64,000 nucleotides of DNA from Globodera rostochiensis (lineage: Eukaryota > Nematoda > Chromadorea > Rhabditida > Heteroderidae): NCBI GenBank assembly GCA_018350325.1, contig JAEVLN010000027.1:310001-374000 (forward strand), read 5' to 3'. A program made the position numbers and the translations under genes. The notes beneath the pieces are model-generated. The model saw only the letters and a list, made by a program, of their open reading frames with translations, was not told where the DNA came from and ran no database searches. Shown in pieces: positions 12,011-21,577 of the stretch; within the stretch, counting starts at the first letter, position 1, and the number at the start of each line of letters is the position of its first letter.

Positions 12011-13027
12011 GCCTGTAATCGTTGAAGCCATTTGGTCCCCGTGGAATGGGACATGTCAGGTAATCATTTTTTTAAATGTTGATTTTTTAGGTTTTTACCT
12101 AAAGTTATGTTAAAATTTTTATGTTATACATATTTGTTGGTGAAACGAAAGATGTCGAAAAATAGAAGAAGGCGATGAATTTAGAAAAACGACAGACGGG
12201 CAAAACGAACAAATGCCTAATTTTTAAATTAGTTTTTTAAGTTTTAATTTTGAAATCCTTAAGCTTCTTATAATTAGGGCGGCGATTTATATGGAAATCC
12301 ATATTTTTTTTGCGCACTTGGAACAGCGTATAAATAACATAAATAGTGTTTTTAACTTTGGTTGGAGCTTCTAGAGCCCATTTTATAATCCATATTTTCC
12401 ATATTTTTATCCATATTTCGCCATTTTTCAAAAAATTCCTTAACAAAAATGCAATAAAAACGAAAAATACACACCTAAAGATCGACTTTTTCAAAATTTT
12501 CAAAAAATACACCCCTAAAAATTGACATTTTTGCAACAAAAATTCTGCTTATTTTCAAAAAATTTTTCTGAAATGTCTTTAATTTGCATATAAAAATTTT
12601 TATTTCTCTTATTACTTCAATTTAGAAATTTTGCCCATTTTTTGCTATATTTGAAAAAAAATTTCTCCATATTTCGTTCATATTTTGCAATTTTTGTCCA
12701 TATTTTGCGATTTTTCATCCATATTTTAAGGCCATATTTCGAGATTTTTTATCCATATAAATCGCCGTCCTACTTATAATTAACCTGCTGCTCCCTTAGC
12801 TTACGAAAATTTGCATTAAAAATCACAAATTTACTTTATTTAAGCATTTTGCGAGCAGTCAGCCATGCCGAGAGGGCAAAGTGATCGGATTTGAGGCGCG
12901 CGAATGCATTGCCAAAGATCCGTTGATGTGCAAAGGCCCATTTTTCAGGTGAAATTTTTAAAAGAATTTTATTTTAAAGCATGCAAAAAAATAATTTTAT
13001 TTCAGATATTGCACATTGCCCTGCTGA
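5624..13027 (+). CDS. Secreted PAN/Apple and thrombospondin type-1 protein, 22 exons
   Basis: Exons: 5624-5762, 6131-6169, 6226-6339, 6656-6713, 6792-6862, 6906-6969, 7149-7230, 7336-7413, 7504-7594, 7658-7767, 7817-7945, 8031-8121, 9386-9474, 9536-9626, 9959-10059, 10446-10649, 10741-10857, 11234-11342, 11396-11589, 11859-12059, 12845-12948, 13006-13027. All phases agree, giving 765 residues. A signal peptide (hydrophobic residues 7-20, then SSSSSGADEEN) is followed by two PAN-like Cys domains (about 47-160 and 162-240; motifs KQCANLC, RQCKLY, CVAYCM). A long S/T/P/Q-rich linker follows, then TSP1 modules: WGPWTPC with RVRRRRC near 520-560, and WSPWNGTC to YCTLPC at the C-terminus. An extracellular matrix or cuticle-associated role is likely by family. 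P8-Q16 precedes the last module. Introns after exons 4, 8 and 9 start GC. Exact ortholog not assigned. Confidence 0.8.
8129..9263. mobile_element. hAT-like non-autonomous element in intron 12 of the PAN/TSP gene
   Basis: Perfect 16-bp inverted ends CAGGGGTGGGTCGAAA / TTTCGACCCACCCCTG, flanked by an 8-bp direct duplication GGTCCGAT (8121-8128 and 9264-9271). This is the hAT hallmark. There is no transposase frame. Both arms are rich in TTTCGATTTCGA, and two opposed copies of the GC-rich hairpin module lie inside. The duplicated site contains the exon-12 splice donor. Confidence 0.88.
8704..8725 (+). repeat. GC-rich hairpin module, copy 1
   Basis: Nine-base arms GGCGGCGCC and GGCACCGCC around a TATC loop, one C-A mismatch, preceded by the AT-rich leader (CAAATCTTTAACAAATTG...). 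An opposed copy lies at 8853-8874. This is a member of a family found throughout the window. Confidence 0.8.
10985..11195. repeat. Intronic array of AATTGTCCG / GGCGCC words
   Basis: About ten degenerate units alternate CAATTGTCCG-type and GGCGCC-type words (for example AATTGTCCGTTAGGCG, TTGGGCGCCCAATTG). Both words are palindromic (CAATTG, GGCGCC). It lies inside intron 17 of the PAN/TSP gene. Confidence 0.6.
11939..12012 (+). repeat. CCA/CAA trinucleotide tract encoding P8-Q16
   Basis: Eight CCA codons run directly into fifteen CAA codons and a CAG in exon 20 of the PAN/TSP gene. The tract is in frame and likely length-polymorphic. On the opposite strand it produces spurious poly-Val and poly-Leu frames. 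Confidence 0.85.
12275..12772. mobile_element. hAT-like MITE in intron 20 of the PAN/TSP gene
   Basis: Inverted ends TAGGGCGGCGATTTATATGG and its near-complement ending CGCCGTCCTA. The 8-bp target duplication CTTATAAT is perfect (12267-12274, 12773-12780). The 498-bp interior is AT-rich with repeated CCATATTT words and has no transposase. Confidence 0.85.
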
Positions 13028-14806
13028 AGGACGAAAAAATATATAAGCATTAAACAATTGTATAAATGCTTAAACATATTTCGCGCTTTCTTAAATATAA
13101 AAATATTTTTAATGTCGATTTTGCGTCTAGGCCCTATTTATGATCCATAATAATTAGAGTCCGGTTCAAATTGATAGAAAGGGGGATTTCGAAAATGTTT
13201 ATTGGTCGATGGAAATGGGGGACAGTTGGAATGTGAAGGTCGCGCAAATGGTGGAATGAATGGAACTTAAAAGGCGGGGGGGGGGGGGGGGGGCGGATAT
13301 CGATTCTCTGGCCCCAAGTCCGCGTTCATATCAGCAGCACCCAATGGATTAGCACACCTAAAAATTCTTTCAATTTAAAATGCTTTGGCGTTCTGATTTA
13401 TTAACATTTAATTAATTCTTGGCAATTAAATTTACTAAAAAAATTTAAGTTTATAAGATTTTATTTTTCTGACTCAAATCTCATTTTTGGTGCCAAGTTT
13501 TATTACCTTAAGACAATTTTTTTCCGAATACGGAGCAATAAAAACGATCGGAATTCCAGCTTTAAAAATTTCCTGTTTTCCGGAGTCTCTGGTGGTTAAA
13601 ATATGTCCCAAATATTTTAAATTTTAAAAATTTGCCAAGAAACAGCAGGACAAAGAACGATGGTTGTGATGCGATGCCGACATTATCCAGTGGAATAAAT
13701 GGCAAATCTGAAAGACTTCATATATGAGTAAAGTTAGCGCCAGGCCTTGGGAAGTTCCACCTGTGGCATCCCTTTCGTGATCTTATGCCTTAACTTCCCC
13801 TCTCTGATGTTTGGGTCGGGCTGTCGCCCCCGGGGAAAGGCTCTTAGCCCACGAGAGGGGAAAAGCTTCCAATCGGGAAGGGGTGGGACGGGGACATTGG
13901 CCCTGCTGATCCCGCTATATTCAACCGTTTTATGGCCACGTTTGAAGGAGGCCCTCCACCCCTGTGGCCGGGGGTTCGGTCTCAGCAATGGTAGGGATGT
14001 TTCTTTTTGATTTTAATTCCAATAATTAACTAAAATATAAATTGTGGATCATTTTGTAAAACCCAATTTCCATCAGGTTCAAACTAAACTGAGCCCCTCC
14101 AACCTGGCGTGGTCGCCGGTTCCAATATGTCCGGCCAAGGTTCTTGAGATAAAGAATAATTCACTCCCTTCTCTGAAAGCATACAAGCGCAAAACGGACG
14201 ATCAACCTTTCTGTACGCATCAGCACACTTTTGAGTGTTATTAGAGGGAGCACAACCATAGACCGCGATCCAGTAGCCCTCTTAAAATAATTTCAAAATC
14301 AAATTTTCGTAAATTTAAGAGTTGAGACCGCAAATTTTTTTATTAGATTCGTACGTTAGACTTACAAAGGGAAGGCCCCCAAGTGCCCGTGGAGTTAATT
14401 TTGCTGGTTGATCATTATTTTCGCGAGAACGGGAAAAATTTGAAAGTTTAAAACTTTTTTTTTGGCTTTGAAGCCAATAAGGTCAAATATTCAAAAGTTG
14501 GTCTTTTTTTTAATTTGGGTGCATTTATTAACAAAATTGAGTTTAGCGGCACCGACGGAGGCGTACGTAAAATTGAGCGAAGGAAATTAAGCGCCGGATG
14601 ATTTTAAACGGGTTTGAAATAACACCAAAAAAAAGTTTGATAAAAAAAGCAAAGAATTTAATTACCATACATAAATATACAATATTAGAAAATTTTAGTT
14701 TTTTTTTGTCGCGGGGGGGGGGGGTGTTTAGTGAAAATTTGGAGATTTTTTCTTTTAATGGGCCGCACCCTGCAGCATTCCAAAAAACTTAACCTTTCCA
14801 TCTTGG
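13028..14806. other. No supported gene; intergenic
   Basis: A GC-richer island at about 13735-14000 has open frames on both strands without recognisable domains. There are G-runs at 13276-13293 and 14714-14724. No splice-compatible exon chain was found. Confidence 0.4.
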
Positions 14807-15054
14807 ATTAGTTGCACAAATGGACTTGTGACAATACTGTTTTCTATGGGAGCAAGGAATTTTGGAATATGGACGCGAAGGTCTGTTCGGCTCATCCATC
14901 TTTTGCAGGCATTCGAGTCGTTCGAAAATGAAGTAAATTAACGAAAATGTAATTAGTAATTAGCCTAATTTGTAATGTCTGTTATGTTACCTTTACTTTT
15001 GTGCAGCCGAATAACGAAGACGAGCAGCGCAAAGAAAGTGGAAAACGAATTCAT
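14807..15054 (-). CDS. Possible small secreted peptide gene (two exons, uncertain)
   Basis: On the minus strand ATG at 15054 opens a signal-peptide-like exon (MNSFSTFFALLVFVIRLHK) ending at a GTAACA donor. Downstream a Cys-rich frame (CLQKMDEPNRPS, CSHRKQYCHKSICATN) runs to TAA near 14807. The obvious acceptor does not put the two in the same frame, so either the junction lies elsewhere or this is a relic. Confidence 0.25.
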
Positions 15055-15752
15055 TGTTTAAATTCGACGTCAAAAGCTAAATTCAATTAGCCCCACTCCT
15101 TTAATTTAAAGAATTAGACAAAACAGAAACTCCCCGGGTTTATCTTTGTGTCTGAAGTGATGAAAAAGTGAACGAATGAAAATAAAAAGCGATTTGCGTC
15201 CGTCCATCGCTCTCCCAAATTGTATTCATCGAATGTTTTGCCGATTCATTGGGAAAGGATTTATATTAAAATGCAATTATTTCAACAAAAATTAGCTGAT
15301 TAATGAATTAAATATATATAATGTATTTTAATACATAGTTTAAACTAATAAAATGCTGCTACATTTTTAATCGTATATGGTTTTAATTAAGTCAGCATTT
15401 TCCTCTGTACTCAACACAACTTTTTTAATTTATGCATTTTTAAAAATTTATCTTAAAACATTATCATATCATTCAGCACATTTAAATCTTATAAAAGTGA
15501 TTTTGAGTGATTTTAGACAAACTTAAATCGGTTGGAAATTGTTTAAAGATCACGGGACTAAATCATTGGAGGGTGCAGAGAGTAATTGGTTCGTTAATGG
15601 GGCCGTTGTCAACCAGCGCAGGAGACGAGTGACAGTAACCCGCTCGGGTGCGAGGAAGGGCATTTGGACATCGGCCAATGGCTGGCATTCATTTTACACT
15701 CAATTTTTCGCAATTAGCCAAATCTTTTAATAAATAAATAGCATTTAATGAC

Positions 15753-17910
15753 TTACTCTGCGCCATCTTCTTGGGAAAGTTTGTATTCGAAGTTCGGGCC
15801 GAAGTTGGCCTCAATTGTGTCAAAGGGTCCGTTCATTGACACCGCAGGGTAAAGGCCTGCGGCTATGTCGAGTTGCAAACTGAGAATGTCTAAATCCGAT
15901 CATATAAACTTTAAAAAGTTATGGGTTGTGCGAAAAACTAAGTTTTTGTGGTAATTTTCGACTTTTTTGAAAGGGATCTAATCACCTTGTTGATTTGAAA
16001 ACAAAATCTACCCAACAAAAGTTTTAATTTGTTTAGCGTGGATGGTTCCTAGAAGAGTTATTGTACTTCAAAGGTCCCTGGCGCCCAAATGAACAACCAT
16101 TTAAAAGCGAACCCCAAACTAAAAATGGACAAAATTCAGTTGTTTTTGGCATGAATTATGTAATTTGTGAAAAAAATTATTTGTGGATTCTAAACGTACC
16201 GAAACGGTGCCCATTGTTTGTGTAAAATATTTGACGAGTCGTCAAATTGACGCCAACTCCGACAATGTCGTCAATTTCGAATTTGGGCTTTTCGCTGGAG
16301 AAAATTTGTTCGTTGTGCACTGTGTTCCCGCGAAATGTGCCGTTGCTGACATAAGCGTAGCTTCCCGGATAGTCGCCAACCATTTTGCCTTCCTTTGGTA
16401 TTGAGGCTCCCGCAAGTCCAATTGCAATGTTTGAGCTTAATTTCCGCATTTTTATATTATGTGAATCCAATTTTAATTTTAATTTCGATTTTAATTTGTT
16501 TTAGTGACTTACTCGCATGTGCTGCAATTCTTGATTGTCACTTCATAATAGAACAAGCCGATTTTCCGTGACATTTTTTTGCCACGGCAAGAACGCCAAC
16601 CTGTAAATGAGATTTTTACAATATATATTTATGATTAACGGCTTCGAAGACGTCAGACAATGAGAATAAGTTAAATTGTAATTAAATAAAAATTTTTAAA
16701 CCATTTTTCTCTCCTTTATGCATGACGGTTTGGTCCATAAGCAACAGTTCACTGTGGCAATTCCATTGGTTTTGCAGTTGGACAAAACCCTGCAGAATAA
16801 AAAAAACATTTAATAATTTAATGTAATAAAAAATTAATTTATATAAATGGTATCAAAGCAAAAATTAAATGGCAATCAGTTTTTTTGTTTTTTTAGATTG
16901 AAAAAAGCAAATTTCTCAAAGTAAAAATTGAACTTTTGTCGCTGCTTTCTGCGATATTGTTGTCTCTTGAGCTGGTGGAGTCAAAGAAACTGAAATTTTA
17001 TCATTTTTTTAATAAAATTTAATTATTAATAATTTCTAATAATTAATAGTTAATGGAAATGGTCTAAATGCAACATACAATTTTCTTGTGGCACTACTGA
17101 AACCACTTTCTCAACCAAATTATTCTTGCCATTCTCTGCATAATTTGTCATAAAAGTCCACTAAATTAAGCGGAAATTGCAAAAAAATCAAAATAAATAA
17201 TTCTTACAATAAATCCAGCCACCAAAACCACCAAAATGATAAAAGAACAAAAAACATTTAGGGTGAGTAAATTCATCGCTTTTTTCACATTTTCTTAAGT
17301 TAAAATAAAAATAAATTTTTTCATTTAAATTTACTTTCAATTTTCGTCTTTGCCGTTTCTGTTGCTAAACAAAAATATATTATAATTTTATGTTTAAAAA
17401 TTACTTTCCCGTTGAATTGTTGTTTGGGTAACCGTGTTTGCGGTTACCCGTACTAAAAAATTATATTTTTAAAATTAATTTTAATAATTTTAAATTTACT
17501 TTTTGTTTGGGTAACCGCGTTGGCAGTTTCCCTCACTAAAAGCAATTAAATATTATTTAAAATTAATTTAAATTTTACTTTTTGTTTGGGTAACCGCGTG
17601 GGCAGTTTCCCTCACTAAAAGCAATTAAATATTATTTTAAATTAACTTTAATTTTACTCTTCGTTTGGGTGACCGCGTGGGCAGTTTCCCTCACTAAAGT
17701 GATTAAAATAATTATTTAAAATTAATTTAAATGTCACTTGGAATTTGATTAACCGCGTAAGCGGGTTCCCTCACTAAAAGTAATTTAAAAATCATTTAAT
17801 TTAATTATTAAAGTGTCACATTTTTGGATTGGGATATTCTTCCATCGGGTTTCTGTTTCGGACTTACGGCGATACGTTATTCGATTTTCAGCCAAAAAAT
17901 AGCTGGCCAT
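15753..17910 (-). CDS. Membrane-anchored SPRY-domain protein with micro-exon N-terminus
   Basis: Minus-strand exons: 17868-17910, 17738-17773, 17658-17693, 17579-17614, 17500-17535, 17405-17452, 17335-17364, 17208-17293, 17079-17160, 16934-16989, 16702-16789, 16513-16600, 16200-16435, 15753-15889. Phases agree throughout, giving 345 residues. Residues 1-14 (MASYFLAENRITYR) are followed by about six repeats of the RETAHAVTQTK type, one per micro-exon. A Lys-rich stretch then precedes one hydrophobic segment (about 97-118), and a SPRY domain spans about 164-343 (motifs QNQWNCHSELL, GLFYYEV, NIAIGLAG, YAYVSNGTF, RQIFYTNNG, IEANFGPNF). Basic residues before the hydrophobic segment suggest a cytoplasmic N-terminus. 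An internal Met at the start of exon 8 (17276) could alternatively give a signal-peptide form, as in nematode SPRYSEC effectors. Function is inferred only from family. Confidence 0.78.
17335..17773 (-). repeat. Tandem array of micro-exons (36 bp) with ~43-bp introns
   Basis: Six consecutive minus-strand units each consist of a TTTAG acceptor, a 30-48 bp exon (36, 36, 36, 36, 48, 30) and a GTRA donor. Period is about 80 bp. The middle units are nearly identical (GAGGGAAACTGCCCACGCG). Every exon is a multiple of three and keeps the same phase, so units can be added or skipped without a frameshift. Confidence 0.75.
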
Positions 17911-18967
17911 TGTCAAAGAATATTTTGCCGAAACGCGATCAAAAAACGGCTAAATTCACTATTTTATTGAGTATAACGACAATAGAAATGCTTATGTTCA
18001 ACATTTAATATAATTTAACAAAGGTTTGCCCAATTTTCTGATTTTTTATGGAAATGAAATTTTCTCAAAGAATTTTCACTTTTTGGGGAATTTGATTCCC
18101 TCCCTATTCTGACGAAAATGATTCAAAATTTGATGACGAATCAGCCGGCCAATCTGGAAAAACGGCAGCAGAAGCAAATAATATGATTTGTTGAGGTATT
18201 TTTTGGCTGCGATCAGTTGATACAATTTTTGTAAAGGTCAAAAAGTAAAAGTAATGGCAAAAGTTTGATTATTTTATTTTGCAAATAATATTTATTTAAT
18301 ATAAGATATATTTTGTTTAAACTATTTCATTTTTAATCTCTTTTTAAATATTTCAATAATCGTTCGAAATTAAATACAAAACTATTCTGAATTTCTGCCA
18401 AGCGCATCGGAGAATAAATATATACATAATGGCGCTTACAATGGGCAATAAATTTTTGGTTTATTTTTGTCCGCCAGTTCTCGGGCATAAACTTAATTAA
18501 TTAAACTGATTCCGGACTTTGCCGCCGAGGAAATTGTTATCGTGGAATTGTTAAGAAAATCGTCCAAAAAATACATCGCGGAAGGGCGGAAAAATGACCA
18601 GAAAAAGTAGAAAAATAAATTTTTGAGATTTCAAATTTGCCGGATTCCGAAATCCCGAAACGAAATTCGGAAATCCCGGTCTTTTTTGGATGCGGCATGC
18701 CCGATTCTGGACATTTTTTTGGGAGCCGGAATTCCGGATGCCGGGGTCTTTTTGGGTAGGAATGAAAGGCTGTCTTGAAAGTGGCGGGACGATTTCGTTT
18801 CGACAAAATGTTCAGTCGGCAGGGGGGAAAAGAATGTGAGAAAGATGCCTGAAAATTCAAATTTCAATCAGCGACAGCAAAGTTATGGTCGCCAATGAAA
18901 GTTTTAGCATAAAATTAATATATTTTAATATTCCAAACATTTCCATCAAAACAATTTATAGCCAAAC

Positions 18968-20752
18968 CAAAGTCCGTGGCACCGAAGCAGCGAATTTTGA
19001 ATTTAATTTACGCCAATTTCCGAGAAAACTTTAATGATTGGTGTGGGTAATAATTATTATTCTCTATAAATATGTTTTTTATACAAATTTAGATGAAAAG
19101 GAGCCGTTGATTCCTTCAAAAATGGCACATGTACCGGTTCGCTGATTTCACCCGAATTTGTTTTGACGGCTGCACATTGTTTCAGTGTGGAATATTCGAT
19201 TTTGCGTAAAAAACAATATTTTTTGTTGAATTTTATGTTTTAATTTGTTTTTAAAGACCCAATCTGTAGACCAATTTATTTATTGGTAGTCATTGTGTCG
19301 GCGAAAAAAATGCCTAATCTGGGCCGATTTGCTCAATTGACTGACTGTGAAGGGGTGTCAAATGAAAGATTTAAAATTTGCATTGAATATAACACGCGGG
19401 TCGGTGGCAGGGATGTAATGCCAAAAAAAAATCGGGAATTCCGGCTCCCAAGCCCGGAAATCCGGTATCCCCCCCCCCCCCCCCCGGCGGGTCGGTGGTG
19501 ATCAAGGCTGGACGCAATTACGGATTGCTGAAATTGCGGCCTTTTTTGGGTTGCGGATTGCGGATTTTTTGATATTTTCCGCAATTTGGATCCGCAATCG
19601 GTGGTTTCTGAAAATTTATTTTTTGATTTACCTATTAACTTTAATTTACAGTTTGGTTGTGGTATAGTGGTGAGTGGTGTGTACAATTTAAGTGTGGTTG
19701 GGCTGTGTTTAAATCATTTTTTTGGTTGCAAATCTCATAACAAGATTCATTAAATTGCGAAAATTTTGATGAAATTTCTTAGCAAAACCCCCGAAATTTT
19801 TCCCGACGGCGCCTGTCGCAGTAGGGGTCAGCCCCGTCCCGCCAGTCCCGTCCCGTCCCACCGATCAAAATCTCGAGGCTCTTTCGAGCGAGATTCGAAA
19901 CGAGATTCGACCAATTCCAAACCCCGAATTCGAACATTTTTTCAATGCAAACATTCTAAAATGTATTCGAAATGTGATTTTGGTTTACCAAAAAATAAAA
20001 CATAAATTTGTGGGTAGGACGGGACTGGCCGAGACGGGACCGGCCGGGACGGGACTGGCGGGACGGGACTGACCCGCTTCGCGCCTGTCGGCACCGCCGG
20101 GCTCTCCTTCCCAGAAAAATTAAATCAATTTTTTAGAGGCGCATTTTTTGTCCAAAAAATAAGTGTTTTTTAAGGGTGCATTTTTTGTTTGAAAAAAAAA
20201 ATTGATTTTTAAAAATGTTCCCCCAAAAAATTGTTTTTCCAAAATTGCGGATTGCTGAAATTGCGGCCTTTTTGGGGTTGTGGGTTGCGGATTTTTTTTC
20301 GAGATTGCGTATTGCGGATTGCCCGCAATCAGAATCCGATTGCGTTCAGCCCTGGTGGTGATCATAAAAATTTCATTTCCAATTTTCATAGGGCGACAGT
20401 GGCAGCGCATTGTAACAATGACTCCAGTAGGCAACAAATTGGTTACAAGAAATCAAGTCGGCGCGAGGGTTTTTGTCCATTTTTTGTTGCAGATTTTAGA
20501 ATTTATGCAATTTAATTTTTTTTCCAAAGGAAAGATGAAAGTATTCTCTCGGCTGAATGGTCAATGGATTCGGCCAATTACCGGCACAAATGTGGCAATT
20601 AAAGTGCAAATATTTTGCTTTTCACTACCCAAAATTTAAATTGCTGTTTATATAAATTGATCGAATGTTTTTAATCTTTCCAGGGGTCGAATTACATTGA
20701 CATTCTTTTAGAAAACATCAAATTTAGGGTGGAATGTGAAGGAAGGAACTGA
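18968..20752 (+). pseudogene. Trypsin-like (S1) serine protease, decayed
   Basis: Recognisable pieces in order: a VRGTEA-like activation terminus at about 18972; an exon 19101-19205 with the catalytic His motif LTAAHC after a CTGSLISPEF stretch; 19257-19414 (PICRPIYLLVVIVSAKK, frame-compatible); a short exon at 19652-19669 (FGCGIV); an acceptor at 20391 followed by GDSGS, the catalytic Ser motif; and a C-terminal exon 20684-20752 (SNYIDILLENIKF, VECEGRN, stop). Problems: a TAA occurs three codons after GDSGS, the activation exon is out of frame with the His exon, no DIAL-type Asp motif is seen, and repeats fill the central intron. Either a pseudogene or a badly resolved model. Confidence 0.55.
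19415..20390. mobile_element. Composite repeat DNA in the protease intron
   Basis: Contains CGGGAATTCCGGCTCCC-type and GGGACGGGACTGG-type repeats, a C17 run at 19470-19486, ATTGCGGATTGC words at both ends (about 19514 and 20248), and partial GC-rich hairpin modules near 19805 and 20086. Related CCGGAATTCCGG pieces lie at about 18710 and 7060. No transposase. Confidence 0.5.
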
Positions 20753-21577
20753 CAAATGAGTGAACGCCACAAGGAACTTTCTACACGAATTATGGAGAAG
20801 GATTTTTGATTAATTTTGAACCTAAAGCGAAATTTCGCATTTTTTAAAATGGTAAAGTCCCCAAAGTCGGGACGGATATTTTCGTTTCTTTAATTGTTTA
20901 TATTTTCCATTTAATGCTTTGCTTTTTATGTAATTTATCGAAAGTTTTGCATCTTTTCGCCTTCTGCTGTTGCTTAGCGTTGTTAAATTGTCAGAATAAA
21001 TCAAATTTTTGTGGTCATAACTCGGAAAATTTTTAATTTGCTTGTGTCGTTTAACAAATTAGAGACAAAATATGAATTTAGCAGCATTAAAAACCCTGGG
21101 TTTCAGGATATCGTCATGCCATTTTACATATCTTCCGCGTTGGTGAGCAATTTTTAGTGCGCAATTCTCCACTTTTTTTGGATGGTGAGCAATTTTCCGA
21201 AGTGACTCTCGCAATTAAACTCCCCCAGGCATGTGCTCGGTTACGATATCTTAACCGCCGTACCGTATCCGTGACATTCCATAACCGGATATCCGTCAGC
21301 CCCCGCGGTTATTCGCTTTATTTAACCACTAACAAATTGCTTCAAATTTCAAAAATTGTTATTTTAGAAGTACGGCGTTCGGCGGTGGCGATAAGTTAAG
21401 AGAATCGAGTCTTTGGAAAATTAACTTTCTTAATCGAGCAGATTTGCAAAATGACAACAAAAACAAATCAGACAATGAAAACAAAACAAATTGTTAACTG
21501 TCAAAACCCATCCGGCCGAACCATTCAAAGAAAAAAGAAATTTAAATAATCATTTTCACTGTCCGCGCGCTTTCTCA

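Noticed and set aside
11796..12054. Minus-strand poly-Leu/Trp and poly-Val frames
   Set aside because: Antisense readings of the CCA/CAA coding repeat.
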